Source: Spirodela intermedia (lineage: Eukaryota; Streptophyta; Magnoliopsida; Alismatales; Araceae). Taken from it: a stretch of 64,000 bases of DNA. Below the pieces are notes generated by a model. It was not told the DNA's origin and did no database searches. It was given only the letters and a program-made list of their open reading frames with translations. Location: NCBI GenBank assembly GCA_902729315.2, contig LR746273.1:3139001-3203000 (forward strand), in the 5' to 3' direction. Position numbers and translations under genes: made by a program. Positions 13,501 through 24,049 of this stretch are shown in pieces. Every line of letters starts with the position of its first letter. Within the stretch, counting starts at the first letter, position 1.

Positions 13501-16309
13501 AACTCTAAAGTGATAATATAATTGATCATAAATCTAGCCCCAAACATTTCTATGATTGTAAAGATGGTCCTAGGAAAGGCCTTATTAGTAGCATCTCAAC
13601 AACAATTACACATTCCATTTTAGATATGCTCTTACTGTCCCTTAAATTGTAGACATGGCCCAACAAAGACCATTACAGAAGTTTTAATTATCAGTATAGT
13701 CCTCAGAAGATCTTACCACATCCTTACGATACTAATGTCTTCCATTGGCAAAATATTCTTAATTGACGCATTTTGGGTACATTATTAATGTCCGTAATGT
13801 CTGGGAAACTTTAATGCACTTCAAAAAGAAGATTGAGGCATCATAGAATGAAGTTATTAAGATATTTTAAAAGGACATAATAAAAATTGCAATTCTTACA
13901 AATAATTGGTGGAACAAAGAGCATTAAAGTTACAATTTGTGTTACCTTTTGCAGAATTGACTTGGCTTATAAGATATTCTCTTTCCTGGGAATCCAGTAG
14001 CAACTGCTGAGCTTTAGCCAAAGCTGACACATATATAATTGGTAATCAAGAACTATCATTGGTTAAAATAAACAAGAAAAAAGTTGGTTAAGGTGAAATA
14101 CAAACTTATTTTTAATAAAAAACAAAAAAGAGCTTTAAATTAATAAAATAATTGTACAAAGAGCATCAATTGGGCTAAAGCTGACAGTCTACAATGAAAG
14201 ATTTTCCCCTAAAGCTGCCACACACACAGCTTTCAATCAACATATATCATTACTAAACATATACAAGAAAGAAGACGCTTCAGATGGAACACAAAATGAT
14301 TTATTAAAAAATAAAGCACAAAAGGCTTATAATTATAAAAAAAATCATAAAAAAGCATAATTATTTATTGGGCTGCAATAATGGTGACAGAACGTAATAG
14401 AAGATTTTATATTCCCCCAAAAAGTTGTCAAAAACTTCAACAATTGAATAAGTTAAGGAAAGCAAACTCTCAAAGGCTGAGAAGAATTCTCTCTATTTCA
14501 TTTAAAGAATATGGAATTGAAGTTTGATGGAAATGGACTCTAAGATAGACATCTTGGAAAAATATTCCTCTCTGGAAAAAGGTCAATGTATTGGACGATT
14601 CCATTACCTGGCTTAGTCAAGAAACTACATGCAGAAAAGAAACTACATGGAAAAAGGTCAATGTATTGGTCTCATGTTTTTCACAGAATGCAAAATCCTA
14701 CTTCCCAATGATCCATACATCAGGTAATGACATCCTATTTTTGGATGAGCTGCTTTTTTTATCGCCCTTGAATTTTGTAATAAATCTACTAGATTTCTGC
14801 AAATCAGTTGAAATGATATGTCGTTTGGAAAATGATATTTACATTTGATCACTCATAAGAATCTCTGTAACAGTTAGACACAATACCTCCGAAGGCCTCC
14901 TTAGCTTGTGGATGCTTGCATTTATCAGGGTGAACAAGCAATGACAACTGCAAGTTTTAATATTTTAACCATAAGGTAATATGAGCAGGAAAAAGTACAC
15001 AATTACGTTCAACATCAGTACACAATGATGGAAAGAAAAGAAAAAGTTACTTGACCTTTCGGTATTGCCTCTTCACATCATCCAATGAGGAATCAAATGA
15101 CAGGTTTAGATGCTCAAAAGGATTTAATTTAAAGCATGAAAGTATCCTGCAGTTTCCAAAGAAAATCTGTTAAACAATCCTAATTTATTGACAAGATAGG
15201 TATGTGATAACGAGCTCAAGTATGCATGCTACAATGGCTAGGACTTATTTCAAATTTATAACAATTCCATTGCTCAAAAACTTTTAGGTGAAGACGAGGC
15301 CTATGTCTGGAACCAGGGTGAGAATTTTGCGATAGTAATAGAGAATAGAAAGACCATCATCTAGCAAGATAGTTCTCAGCTACTTTTGTCAGACATTGGG
15401 ATGTGAAGAATAATTTCTCATTCATCCACACTTAAAAAGCGTTTTCCAAGTTTTTATTGCACTTACTGGTGAAGGAGAAATCCAAGAATAGGCTTGATCC
15501 ATTTATTAACGACCAAAACTTCCGTGAATTAATAATTAGTTCCTCATAAAGGTCAGCAGCAGACATTTCCCAACAGGTTTTCCAACATCCATGGAGAAAG
15601 GCTACATTCACCACAGGCGTCAGAAACATATTCTCATCACCGAAATGGGTACTGTTTCATATAATCAGTTTCCCAAAAAGCAACACCAAGGGGAAACTTA
15701 CGTGCATTTTCAAGGTTTCTGTAATAAATGTGATAGAAGTAGCTAAAAATTGTGATTCCATCGAACAATGTGCATCTGGTCGCCTGGGTATTAAACAATA
15801 GTTACAAGCCTATCCTCACAGCAGAATAGAGCTCCAACAAAAGAAAAAAAGGATTCTCCAAAATGCCTGCCATAGAATTTCAAGGCAATTTGTCGTTGAG
15901 ATTTTCCAAGAGGACCGATGGCCGACGCAGTGAAAATCACCGGGAAATTACGGGTACAACTCAATATTTTTTCCATCGTTACACAACCAACGCATATATC
16001 GAACCCAAAAACAAAAGGAGAACTCAAAGCACACGGCACCAAGACGAAGGAAGACGAGAAGCAAAATCGAGAGTAAAATCAGTTACGTCGGAGAGATTAG
16101 ACGAAATGGACGGCATCCGTTCAGCAAAGAAACAAAAAGGAGGGCAGCTCACACCTGATGACCTCGTTATCCCTCTCAACCTCGCTGACCTCGGCAAGGA
16201 AGCCCTTCAGCAGCAAATCCTCCTCCTGCTTCTGCTTCAGATTCCTATCACTCTCCGCTCTGGACGCCGCCAACGCGTCCGCTGCGGTGGTGCTCCCTGC
16301 CGCAGCCAT
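4583..16309 (-). CDS. SPF31: J-domain splicing factor, DNAJC8/SPF31 homologue
   Basis: Nine exons join in phase into a 268-residue protein: 16309-16155, 15146-15056, 14947-14887, 14023-13946, 9424-9351, 6363-6250, 6165-6058, 4806-4768, 4669-4583. The start ATG gives MAAAGSTTAADALAASRAE, typical of plant SPF31/DNAJC8. A J domain spans residues about 52-125 with the catalytic HPD loop intact (SLLVHPDKCKHPQAKEAFG). A Lys/Glu-rich helical C-terminal half follows, and the end KSYVQRPVKRG is the family's conserved tail. By family knowledge, DNAJC8-type proteins are nuclear, associate with the spliceosome and act as Hsp70 co-chaperones. Usual length is near 260 residues, so the model looks complete. 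Intron 4 (9425-13945) is swollen by a copia insertion and intron 5 (6364-9350) holds a small tandem repeat. Neither breaks the coding sequence. An upstream in-frame ATG near 16474 is rejected because it precedes the likely TATA box. Confidence 0.93.
9081..9200. repeat. 38-bp unit repeated three times
   Basis: A 38-bp AT-rich unit starting CAAAGTTAAATGAG occurs at 9081, 9119 and 9157 with no visible differences, followed by a partial fourth start at 9195. It lies inside intron 5 of the SPF31-like gene. The identity of the copies suggests recent tandem duplication. Confidence 0.9.
9996..10266 (-). repeat. 3' LTR of the copia element
   Basis: On the minus strand it begins TGTTAGACAAGC and ends GGTTTGACA, matching the LTR at 13001-13271 along its length. 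The minus-strand sequence just before it is purine-rich (see 10267-10280). Confidence 0.9.
10267..10280 (-). other. Candidate polypurine tract
   Basis: The minus strand immediately before the 3' LTR reads AACTTTTAGGGTGG, a short G-rich stretch where the plus-strand primer of an LTR element is expected. It is weak as a polypurine tract because of the TTTT interruption. Confidence 0.45.
10292..11863 (-). pseudogene. copia pol remnant: protease, RT and RNase H, no integrase
   Basis: Open stretches at 11863-11612, 11611-11165, 11101-10850 and 10636-10292 (minus) cover pol. The first has a protease-like DIGATDHM site, and about 25 residues later jumps straight to the start of the reverse transcriptase (VGCKWVYTPKFN). 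The second holds ETFAPVFKVNIVR and a YVNDILFTG box, where YVDD is usual. The last is RNase H with LYHDNQSAIAIA and RTKHIELDHHFIKE. Stop codons separate the stretches. The zinc finger and catalytic core of integrase are missing, so the copy cannot be autonomous. Confidence 0.88.
12287..12802 (-). pseudogene. copia gag remnant
   Basis: Two open stretches (12802-12503 and 12475-12287, minus) carry copia gag hallmarks: an RINLYKWEKFVE segment, WKYEEALIHSWLPGTM, then ELWSEVHKNCSKQQND and ELSCELKGIWREIDHYWP. These match the UBN2-type gag domain of plant copia elements. The frame is interrupted between them, so no intact Gag is encoded. Confidence 0.8.
12988..13000 (-). other. Primer binding site (initiator Met tRNA type)
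   Basis: The minus strand directly after the 5' LTR reads TGGTATTAGAGCT. The usual plant copia site complementary to the 3' end of initiator tRNA-Met is TGGTATCAGAGC, so there is one C-to-T change. Its position fixes the element's orientation. Confidence 0.8.
13001..13271 (-). repeat. 5' LTR of the copia element
   Basis: On the minus strand it begins TGTCATACAAGC and ends GGTTTGACA. It is near-identical to the repeat at 9996-10266, with scattered substitutions visible by eye (for example AATTGATTC here versus AATTAACTC there). Divergence between the LTRs shows the insertion is not brand new. Confidence 0.9.
14575..14668. repeat. Short local duplication
   Basis: A roughly 20-bp sequence, GAAAAAGGTCAATGTATTGG, occurs at about 14575 and again at about 14649. 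A shorter AAACTACATG repeat lies between the copies. It is intronic, in intron 3 of the SPF31-like gene. Confidence 0.6.
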
Positions 16310-16404
16310 CCCCGTCGCCGACCACACGCACACGCAGAGAATGCAGGGCCTCCAACAACGGGCAGTCGCCGACGCCGGGAGGATCCAGCACCGGAGCCAG
16401 TCGA

Positions 16405-16411
16405 TTATATA
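16405..16411 (-). promoter_or_regulatory. TATA box of the SPF31-like gene
   Basis: The minus strand reads TATATAA about 96 bp upstream of the ATG at 16309. This is the expected distance for a core promoter with a roughly 65-nt leader. It helps choose the start, because the in-frame ATG further out would lie upstream of transcription initiation. Prediction from sequence only. Confidence 0.55.
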
Positions 16412-16734
16412 CAGGCAAATCGAAAACCGATAAGAATCCGACGCTTTGGATCCATAACCAAGGCCGAAATGCAATCAGGCAAATTAGGAACCGCTACGGG
16501 ATCCGAAAAGTGCGATGCTGTAATTGGGCCGGCTGGTTTCCGCCCACATCCACATAAAATCGGATTTTGGAAGCCGGATCTATCCAGATTCCAGCAAATT
16601 ATATTACACTTAATTGCAAAAATCGATTTCCCTAAAATCACTTTAAAATATTCTTTATTCCAACTGGGCCCCGTTGTACGTGGGCCCTAAATCGATGGCC
16701 AGGCCAAGGTCAAGGCCTAAACTTGAGATATTAC

Positions 16735-16753
16735 CTCTCTCTCTCTCTCTCTC
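16735..16753. repeat. (CT)n tract
   Basis: A short CT run on the plus strand in the roughly 600-bp gap between the SPF31-like promoter and the 3' end of the WRAP73-like gene. Confidence 0.8.
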
Positions 16754-16941
16754 ATATCACCACCCTGCCGCCCTTCTCTCTCTACCTTCTAGAGCAACCC
16801 ATCTGGCAATAGATGGTGTGGAGAACTAAACATATAAAGATTTTCGAGGGAGAAGGAGAGAGAGAGAGAGATGGAGCTTTGATTGCATCAAAGACTGCGC
16901 ATAAGCAGTACAGGTGCTGAGTGATAGGATCTGGCGGCGAA

Positions 16942-16943
<2 letters not shown>

Positions 16944-16990
<47 letters not shown>
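16944..16990. repeat. (GA)n microsatellite, 3' of WRAP73-like gene
   Basis: About 23 GA dinucleotides on the plus strand (CT on the gene's coding strand), starting about 50 bp past the stop codon. It is likely within the 3' UTR. Confidence 0.9.
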
Positions 16991-16995
<5 letters not shown>

Positions 16996-17037
16996 TAGAA
17001 AAATTGGTCCACAATCAGCTGCCAGACTAAGCATGAG

Positions 17038-17644
17038 CTACCCGTCCCCATCTGAGCTGTCATCACTGGGGCCCAGCTCCATGGAGGGCAAGGCTGCGCA
17101 GCAGAAGGAATCTCGGTCTCGGAGATGAAGGCAGCTGCCATCTGGGCTCCACCGGAGGTCGGAGACGAGAAAATTACTGAGGGGGACGGTGACGGAGCAG
17201 GCCCCCCGCAGGCCCCACATGTACACGTGGCGAGTCCCGGTACACAGGACGACACGCGGCCCTGATGGGTCCCACACGGCGGCCCTGATGGGTTCCTTCT
17301 GCACCAGGACGGCGACTAGCTCTAGGTGGCAGATGTCCCAGATCCAGAGGACCGCCGGCATGCTGTCGTTCCGGGTGAAGAGATACTGGCTGTCGTGGCT
17401 CCATGACAGGAGACCTGGAAAAGAGGTCGGAAAGTCAACCCCCATGCACAGTCTAAAAAAAGCATATTTGTTATTTTTCATCTCTCTAAAATCTCCCTGA
17501 AACCCATTAATGGAAAGAGCAAAAAAGAACAGCAGCTGTCTGAAAGCGGAGGGAAACTCACCAACCTACATCCATGAAGGATCTTAGATAGGACAAAGGG
17601 CACGTGAAGAGTCAACGAGTAAGACACAGAACGTACGATTTGAG

Positions 17645-17693
<49 letters not shown>

Positions 17694-20600
17694 ACCGATT
17701 CCTTGTTTTGGGTTGGGCTTGTCCAGGGGAGGCTTCTGAGAAGGCAAGCTGGTGGGGAAATCCATCACCTTGTACTTGACGCGGGAATGGCTTTCAGCAA
17801 TGTTTTCTAGGACGGAAGCAAGCAGGGGCATGGTGTAAATGACTCGAAATAGAAATCATCAGAACAAATGAAATGAAAAAAAATTAAACGCATTGACTTA
17901 CTGAATGAGGAAGTCGTCGAGTAGAATGATACTATTTATAAAAAAAACAAATAAAAAAGGTACTTTAATCTCATTTATGAATCTTCAGAGAGTTGACTAA
18001 GATTCATAACATATTGTCCCCTTCATGAATGAGCAAATCTAATCTCCAAAGGTCAGGGAGAACAGCTGGGTTCAGCTCACTCCAATGAGAATCAGAATAC
18101 TGAATCACACCGATGAGAAGAACATGATTTTCAACTGAAAAAATAATCATAATCCACCCAACCCCATCACTGCTCTTGATCCAATTTCGGCAATCAAAAC
18201 CAATCGGACCATAGTTTCTACAACACTAATTCATTACTTAAACAATGTTCAAGATCAAGGCTAGAAATCTACAAGGTAGCACAAGAACATAGCAATTGGT
18301 TCGCACATAAATCCCATGGATCTCAAAAAAAAAAAAACAAAAAAACAAAATCAGCCAATAACATCCCATTATGAATAGCAGGTTATTCCAGAGCTCACTC
18401 ACCAGGACAACTCCCCTGCACCGTATTCGAAAGCTCATTGCTCAATTGCAAGCCCGACATATCAAGTTGCAGAGCCTCATCCACTTCCTGAAAAGGGAAG
18501 AAGGTCCTTCGAGAACCACGACGGCAGGCAATCTCGTGGTGGAAAAGGGTGACGAAGTGGGGAATTCCTTGCCTTGAAGATGACAGCCCTAGAGGGGCCA
18601 CGAATGGCAGGCACGTGCATAAACTCAGCGAAGATCTTCCAGGTGAGGCGGTTCAGCACACGCAGCATCTGATCAAAGCTGCCGACAGCTAGAAACTGCC
18701 CACATGGTGACCACGCAATGGATTTTACACCCAGGCCGCTCTCATATGCACTGTACTTGAAGAGGCACCTCCCATCAGGAGAATAAATGAGCACCTGGGT
18801 GAAAGAGGGCAGTAATCAAGCACCTCATGTTGATGAAAAATTAAGGCAAGCAACAATTTAGAGATGATCAATGGATAGAGGAATCCATGCTTTTGACATA
18901 GCAAGGATAGATCTGAGTGCTGAAGACATCTGCACCAAAGTGTGCGAGGGATTGAACTACCATGCAGTAAAAACCATGGAAGCAACATTAATGTGGTGTG
19001 CCAGCTGATCAAATGTTAAAAAGGGGAAAGAAAGGAGAATGTTTGATGGAATTTGACTGTGTCAGATGTAAACTAGATATGGGACAGCTTCAATTATCTG
19101 TTCACTAATGAATCACTGATGGGCAAGGAGGAACAAAGCAAAGCCATGGTCAAAGAAAATCTAAATCAATAGAAACCGACGTGGAAAAAACTTATGCCCT
19201 TTGCTATTTCTGGCTATTCATTTCATGGTATAGAGATTCAATCGTTGTATTCAACACATTCTCTAATATAGATTCTATATTCTTATTTTTTATCTTGGTT
19301 CTTCTGAACATTAAATGACCAGTAAATATTTTAGATTCTATCAATGAGGAGCTATACTTGCTTTCTATCAAAAAGCTGGATTTTCTTGCCATCCCGATAA
19401 CCTCATTCTCAAGAAATTGAGAATTCGGGTTTGACTGCTGGAAGCTTTGAGAAGTAAACGTAAGCAGCAATCACCGCTGGACATGCGGCATGAACTCATA
19501 ACACAGCATGTTTACACGATAGTATCTCAGACTAACGCAAAGTTGGCCAACCAGAGGAGAACATCAGAGAAACATTCACCATCAGCAATGATCAGCCATG
19601 AAAGCGAAACACTAAGACACTGGCAGAGGTTGACCTTGAAACGCAGAGCAGGGATCAATAAGATTGGCATATGTAAGCAGTTTCACACGTCAAACCATCC
19701 GAGAAAGGTCTTGGGATCCTTGCCCAGGTATTTTGATGAGAAATCATCAGCCAAGCTTCTCCCACAGCTGATTTCCACCCCAGGAAAACAATGTGAAACA
19801 AATAAAATTGCATGACAAGTGATTAATTATCAATAGTATTCTAGTCCACTGCCCCATATGTTTTTTCTTGAAAGAGTGAAAATGAAATGTGCTACGTATA
19901 ACTTTCAACTACTCTCACAATCTTCAGCAATGCCAAATTTATTTTTTATCCATATATTGGGAATTTAAAAGGAATTTTATTCTGATATTAGTTTAAATTA
20001 TATTCTTACTTTCAGGAGTCACATAGATTCATCCATCCCGGTTAGTAGAATGCTCTTCTACAAGAACAAATACAATATTCTGATAGTCTTCCCCAATAAT
20101 GGCCGGCCTAATGCGTTTCTTCCACATAGAAAATAGGAGCTGTGGAAAGACAAAGAACAACTAATGAAAACGGAACGGAAATGGTGGTGATAGTGTACAT
20201 CAGACAAAAGCAACTTATTCCCCCTTTTATCTTCTTTTATCTCATGCTTCCCTTCTCCTCCCTTTAGTTCACCTTTGCCTTCTTTTATTTCCTTAGTTTT
20301 CCTTTGCCTTTGATAGACTGAATAAAGAGTAAGAACAGATTCAATAGGTTAGCCACTAAATATCAATAATCTATCAACTAATCCTTAATATGATTTCTTT
20401 TGACACAATAATTGACTAGGATCATAACTGACGTATCTTAAAAAGGTTAGATAAAAAAATGTCAGACAAGCTAGGATCTTGTTATTGTAGTGTCTCTCTT
20501 CTATTTAGGCCCTTAAGTGAGTCAGTTATGGACTACTTAATGGGATCTCCCTTTCTTTCTTCAAAATAAGAGGGGTTGGCCACTATAGATGTAATCGGTA

Positions 20601-23348
20601 TTTAAACCGGTGTAGAGGTGAATTGAAGTAAGACTTTTCGTGAATCTACTCCAATGGGATTTTCTAGGCAGCTCCAGTGAGAAGGGAGGGTGAAGACCTG
20701 ATCAAGAAGATCAAGACCCTGGTTTGACACAAAACATGTCAACAATAATTCGTTTTTCCAAACAACAGTGAAAGATGGTCAATCTAGCCAAGGCTTTGCC
20801 GTTAACTTGACAAAAAGCAAGACATTAGCAGGTTTCTTCAAGAAAATCATCACTCGCCCTTCAGGAGCAATAGATATGGCCCAATGGAGAAACATAAAGC
20901 AGAATCAGGCCTCTAAGATAACAATGCAGCGAATTGATGTCAGCCATAAATTCACACGTTGTTAAACACATTTACTCTGATTAATCATTAGGAAAAAAAA
21001 ATTGAGAAACTTTGTCTCTTCTTCCATTCGCCAACTACTTACACATCTGATTTATCTCATGCAGTTTATCTAACCACTGAAGAATTCAGTTTCGTCAATA
21101 ATGATAAAAGATGCATATTAGCCCTGGCACAAGAACCAAAAAAGACTGGACCTTTCTCTACAATGATGACGAAAAAATACACATACCCACTGGAATATAT
21201 AAAGTATGAAGGGAATTTAAAGTTGATGCTGAGCCCAAAGCTAGGTACCTTGTATTCCAAAGGTGAATCCCAGATCACTATTGCACTGTCATCTGGTGAC
21301 CATTCAATACCTGCTAAATCCATGGTATCGACAGCAAAGGAGCCCATGATCTCCCATGTCTGGCAGGAGAGAAGAATTATATGATCCTTGCACTCGCGTC
21401 TTGTGCAAACAGCAGCAAACTTTCCATCCTGAGTGAAGGAAACGACTTTCGAAATCTGCTTTGGCCATTGTACATGAACGCAGGCAGTATTCACCAGGGA
21501 CCAAACAGTTAGACGCAGCTGGAAATCGGACGTTGTGAGAATATGTCGGCTGTCAGGGCTCCACCTGGCATTAGAAATGCCAGCTGGGCCTTCATCTATC
21601 TTGCAAGTCCACTCTGGCTGGGTCAGCGACCACACCTGAACCATTGGCCTCTTGTACAGGCCGCAAAGTATGTATTCAGAATCGAGGGCCCATTCGACAT
21701 AGTTTATCTTGTCAACACAGGAGTACAACTGCACAACCTACAAGCAGAATCAGAGACAAGTGGGGGACAATGAGGATGGAAGTCAAAGGAATCGAAGATC
21801 AAACCACGAAGGATTCAAAATAAACGCCCACAGGCTGATGCATGCCTCCACCACTGGGCAACATGAACATTAAGATTGGGTCTATAACCATTTCCTTGGA
21901 ATGAAGTAGACTAACACACCAATCAGGAACCTTTTTGGCATACAAAGTTGTATCTTCAAAAAAAACAAATCAATGCCATCAATATATAAATACATATATC
22001 CAGTTGCTTTGCACCGAAAAACTCAAAGATAGTAAGACGGCAGAGCAGTAGAATCATTCTGAAAGAACTAAATAGTTTAAGGGCTCAGTGTCCCTTCGGA
22101 AACAGTTACCTGAAGGGTACTGTATGATAGATAAAGTATTCAATCATGCCATCCTAAAAACGCAGAAAACTTTTTGGGTGGTGAGCAGTAATTGTAATAT
22201 CTAATGTGGACCTCAGCATGCTCACTGCTCCCAACCCCAAATATCATGACAGAACTAATTTAACAGCCACGGCAGCATGTTTTCATCAAAAATCCGAATC
22301 ATAGCAGGATGATCCACAAAGCTTACGCCAATCAGAAAATGTCCTACATCTCAACTTAAGCATTTTTTATATCCAAGCATTCTATAGGAAATAGAATAGG
22401 CAGTGCTCAAATCCAGTTTATCAGTAAAACAGCCTTTCGAATAAAACCATGTTGGTCGTGGCCCCCTGACACTCCATTGGAGACAAATAAAGAAAAACCC
22501 TAAAAAAAAGTTGCTCATGCCCATGGAAGAAAGCACAATGAACAAGGGGATAGAAGGAATTCATCTTTTCTGATCTCTCTCCTTGATCATTACTCAACGA
22601 ATCGATCTCATCTAAGCCGAATCAATATTTTCGAATTACTGAATTCAAAGGCCAAGTTGGTATCTCATTATCAGTTAAAAAAAACGGCTGTTTTTCTTCT
22701 CCATTGATCGTACCATCAATCCCAACTCTGGGAAAAGGAAGAAAGTTTCTATCAAAAGCAGCACTTGGTAATGCATACGTCAAGGTATCGTTCACAGTCA
22801 TGGTTTCCAACTTCAAACCGTTGGGCCCTAAAATCAGTTTTTTGACGAAAAAGATTCCAGACTTTCATTCACGCGCCTTGTATCTCTAAAAGAGAAATGA
22901 ACGGCACTCCATCATCTACATTTATCAGCTTAAGCTTCAGTCCCGCATTTCGCTTCAAGACACCTCGTTGCAAATGAGGTTGCAGTATGCTAGGTGCTAC
23001 ATCCCTGACGAAAAGGATAAGCTACCTTCATCTTTGTGTTCGTTTTGTATTGCTACAGCTCTCACTTCCTTCCCACACACTAAAACCACAAGCGGAACCA
23101 AACAAAACACCCACGCGCAGACAAAAGGGCAGGCGCGAAGGCTGACGACGCAGGGAAGAGAGAGTAGGCAGAGGAGGTTCGGTGGAGAGATAAAGAGGGA
23201 GAGAGGCGACGGAGGGCACTCGGCTGCCTACCTTGAGAGAAGCAACGTCACGGATGACAAGGCGGTAGTCGACGGCAATGGCAAGGAAGCGGGAGTTGGG
23301 GGAGAAGCAGCAGGGCCCCGTCTGCTTGTAGGCTTCCGTGAAATCCAT
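17038..23348 (-). CDS. WRAP73: WD40-repeat protein, WRAP73/WDR8 homologue
   Basis: Six exons give a 466-residue protein in phase: 23348-23232, 21737-21249, 18794-18573, 18487-18403, 17806-17696, 17414-17038. Family members are near 460 residues. The start MDFTEAYKQTGPCCFSPNSR is the conserved N-terminus; the GTG just before it is not used. WD-type units are visible throughout: NARWSPDSRHILTTSD, GIEWSPDDSAIVIWD, SIAWSPCGQFLAVGSFD, LSWSHDSQYLFTRNDS, AVWDPSGPRVVLCTG and DLRWSPDGSCL. The linker KPNPKQGIG and the acidic Ser/Asp-rich tail also fit. In animals and fungi WRAP73/WDR8 works at centrosomes or spindle poles; a role in microtubule organisation in plants is inference. Intron 3 (18488-18572) uses a GC donor. 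Intron 2 contains a solo LTR and intron 5 a GA tract. Confidence 0.92.
17645..17690. repeat. (GA)n microsatellite beside a splice donor
   Basis: About 23 GA units on the plus strand, which read as CT in the WRAP73-like transcript. It begins about five bases into intron 5, whose donor is at 17695. Length variation here would sit right next to the splice site. Confidence 0.9.
18488..18572 (-). other. GC-AG intron of the WRAP73-like gene
   Basis: Exon 3 ends ...TTCAAG and the intron begins GCAAGG. It ends TTTTCAG before GAAGTGGATGAGG. Joining there keeps phase 0 and reads through AVIFK into EVDEALQLDMSG, as in homologues. No GT donor nearby keeps the frame. The 85-bp intron therefore looks like a genuine GC-AG intron. 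Confidence 0.8.
20460..20729 (+). mobile_element. Solo LTR of the same copia family
   Basis: A 270-bp stretch starting TGTCAGACAAGCTAGGATC and ending TGGTTTGACA matches the LTRs at 9996 and 13001, in the opposite orientation. No PBS, gag or pol sequence flanks it. The flanks AAAAA and CAAAA may be a diverged target duplication. It lies in intron 2 of the WRAP73-like gene, antisense to the transcript. Confidence 0.9.
22620..22975 (-). pseudogene. Unidentified protein-like remnant in WRAP73-like intron 1
   Basis: The minus strand shows two neighbouring protein-like stretches in different frames. One contains LINVDDGVPFISLLEIQ (about 22870-22930). The other contains NDTLTYALPSAAFDRNFLPF (about 22730-22800). 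The first resembles the VNTG..PFIS.LELR part of malectin-like receptor domains, but the match is short. It may be the remnant of a receptor-kinase fragment or something else; I cannot assign it. Confidence 0.25.
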
Positions 23349-23511
23349 CACCTGGGGCAGACAGTGCAGTGGAGCGAAATGCCTGCTACATAGAGTGTTC
23401 GATCATCTCTACGGACAGGAGACGCCGCCACTCCGACCTCCACTGCCACTCTGACCCTGATCCTACGAGCGGCCGGAGCGGTAGATTGCCGTGCAAAAGT
23501 AGACACTACTG

Positions 23512-23552
23512 TAGAGAGAGAGAGAGAGTGAGAGAGCTAGAGAGCGAGAGAG
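23512..23552. repeat. GA-rich tract upstream of WRAP73-like start
   Basis: An imperfect GA tract on the plus strand (CT on the coding strand), about 165-205 bp upstream of the ATG at 23348. It is placed to fall in the promoter or 5' leader. Confidence 0.75.
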
Positions 23553-23906
23553 GTTTATTCAGGCGAATCATTTTTGTTCTAAAATACGTATAATAATATA
23601 GTAAAACACGTGATATTAATTAGAGGGTTATTTAGCTTAAAACCCCTATAAAATAAGTAAATTAGTACAAAGTACACGTCGGAACTTGATTAGAGAGTAT
23701 TAAAGCTGTATATTTTTAAAAACAAGTCCTTCCAAGTATGGCCCGTTACCCCAATCTTCATCAAATGTAAATTCTTGTGGTTATCCTTTATTTCAATAAA
23801 GATGGGAGCATTTATTAAATTCAGATATTTTAAGGAACTTAAACCAGATTACCCTTAACCTTTCTTTCTTTTGGTTTGCATGGCCTAGCCTAGATGCAGG
23901 TAAAGC

Positions 23907-24049
23907 CTCCCTCCCTCCCCTCTCTCCTCTCTCTCTCCCCTCTCCCCTCTCTCTCTCCCCTCTCCCCTCTCTCTCCCCTCTCCCCTCTCTCCTCTCTCCC
24001 CTCTCTCTCTCCCCTCTCCCCGCTCCCCTCTCCCTCTCTCCTCTCTCTC
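23907..24049. repeat. Polypyrimidine minisatellite (CTCTCCCCTCTCC-like)
   Basis: About 140 bp made almost only of C and T on the plus strand, built from variable CTCTCTCTCCCC and CTCTCCTCTCCCC units. An all-pyrimidine strand of this length with mirror symmetry could adopt a triplex (H-DNA) form; that is inference. Confidence 0.85.

Noticed and set aside
16310-16474. Upstream in-frame start for the SPF31-like protein
   Set aside because: It lies upstream of a good TATA box at 16405-16411, and homologues begin at the MAAA...ADDALAASRAE-type start.
15863-16690. 275-codon open frame on the plus strand
   Set aside because: It runs antisense over SPF31-like exon 1 and its promoter, lacks any recognisable domain and reflects the GC-rich composition of that exon.
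19204-19470. 88-codon minus-strand frame in WRAP73-like intron 2
   Set aside because: It lies between well-supported exons, is AT-rich and matches no family I know. An organellar origin was considered but not recognised.
23907-24049. Open frame of Ser/Leu/Pro repeats at 23.9 kb
   Set aside because: It is a translated polypyrimidine minisatellite.
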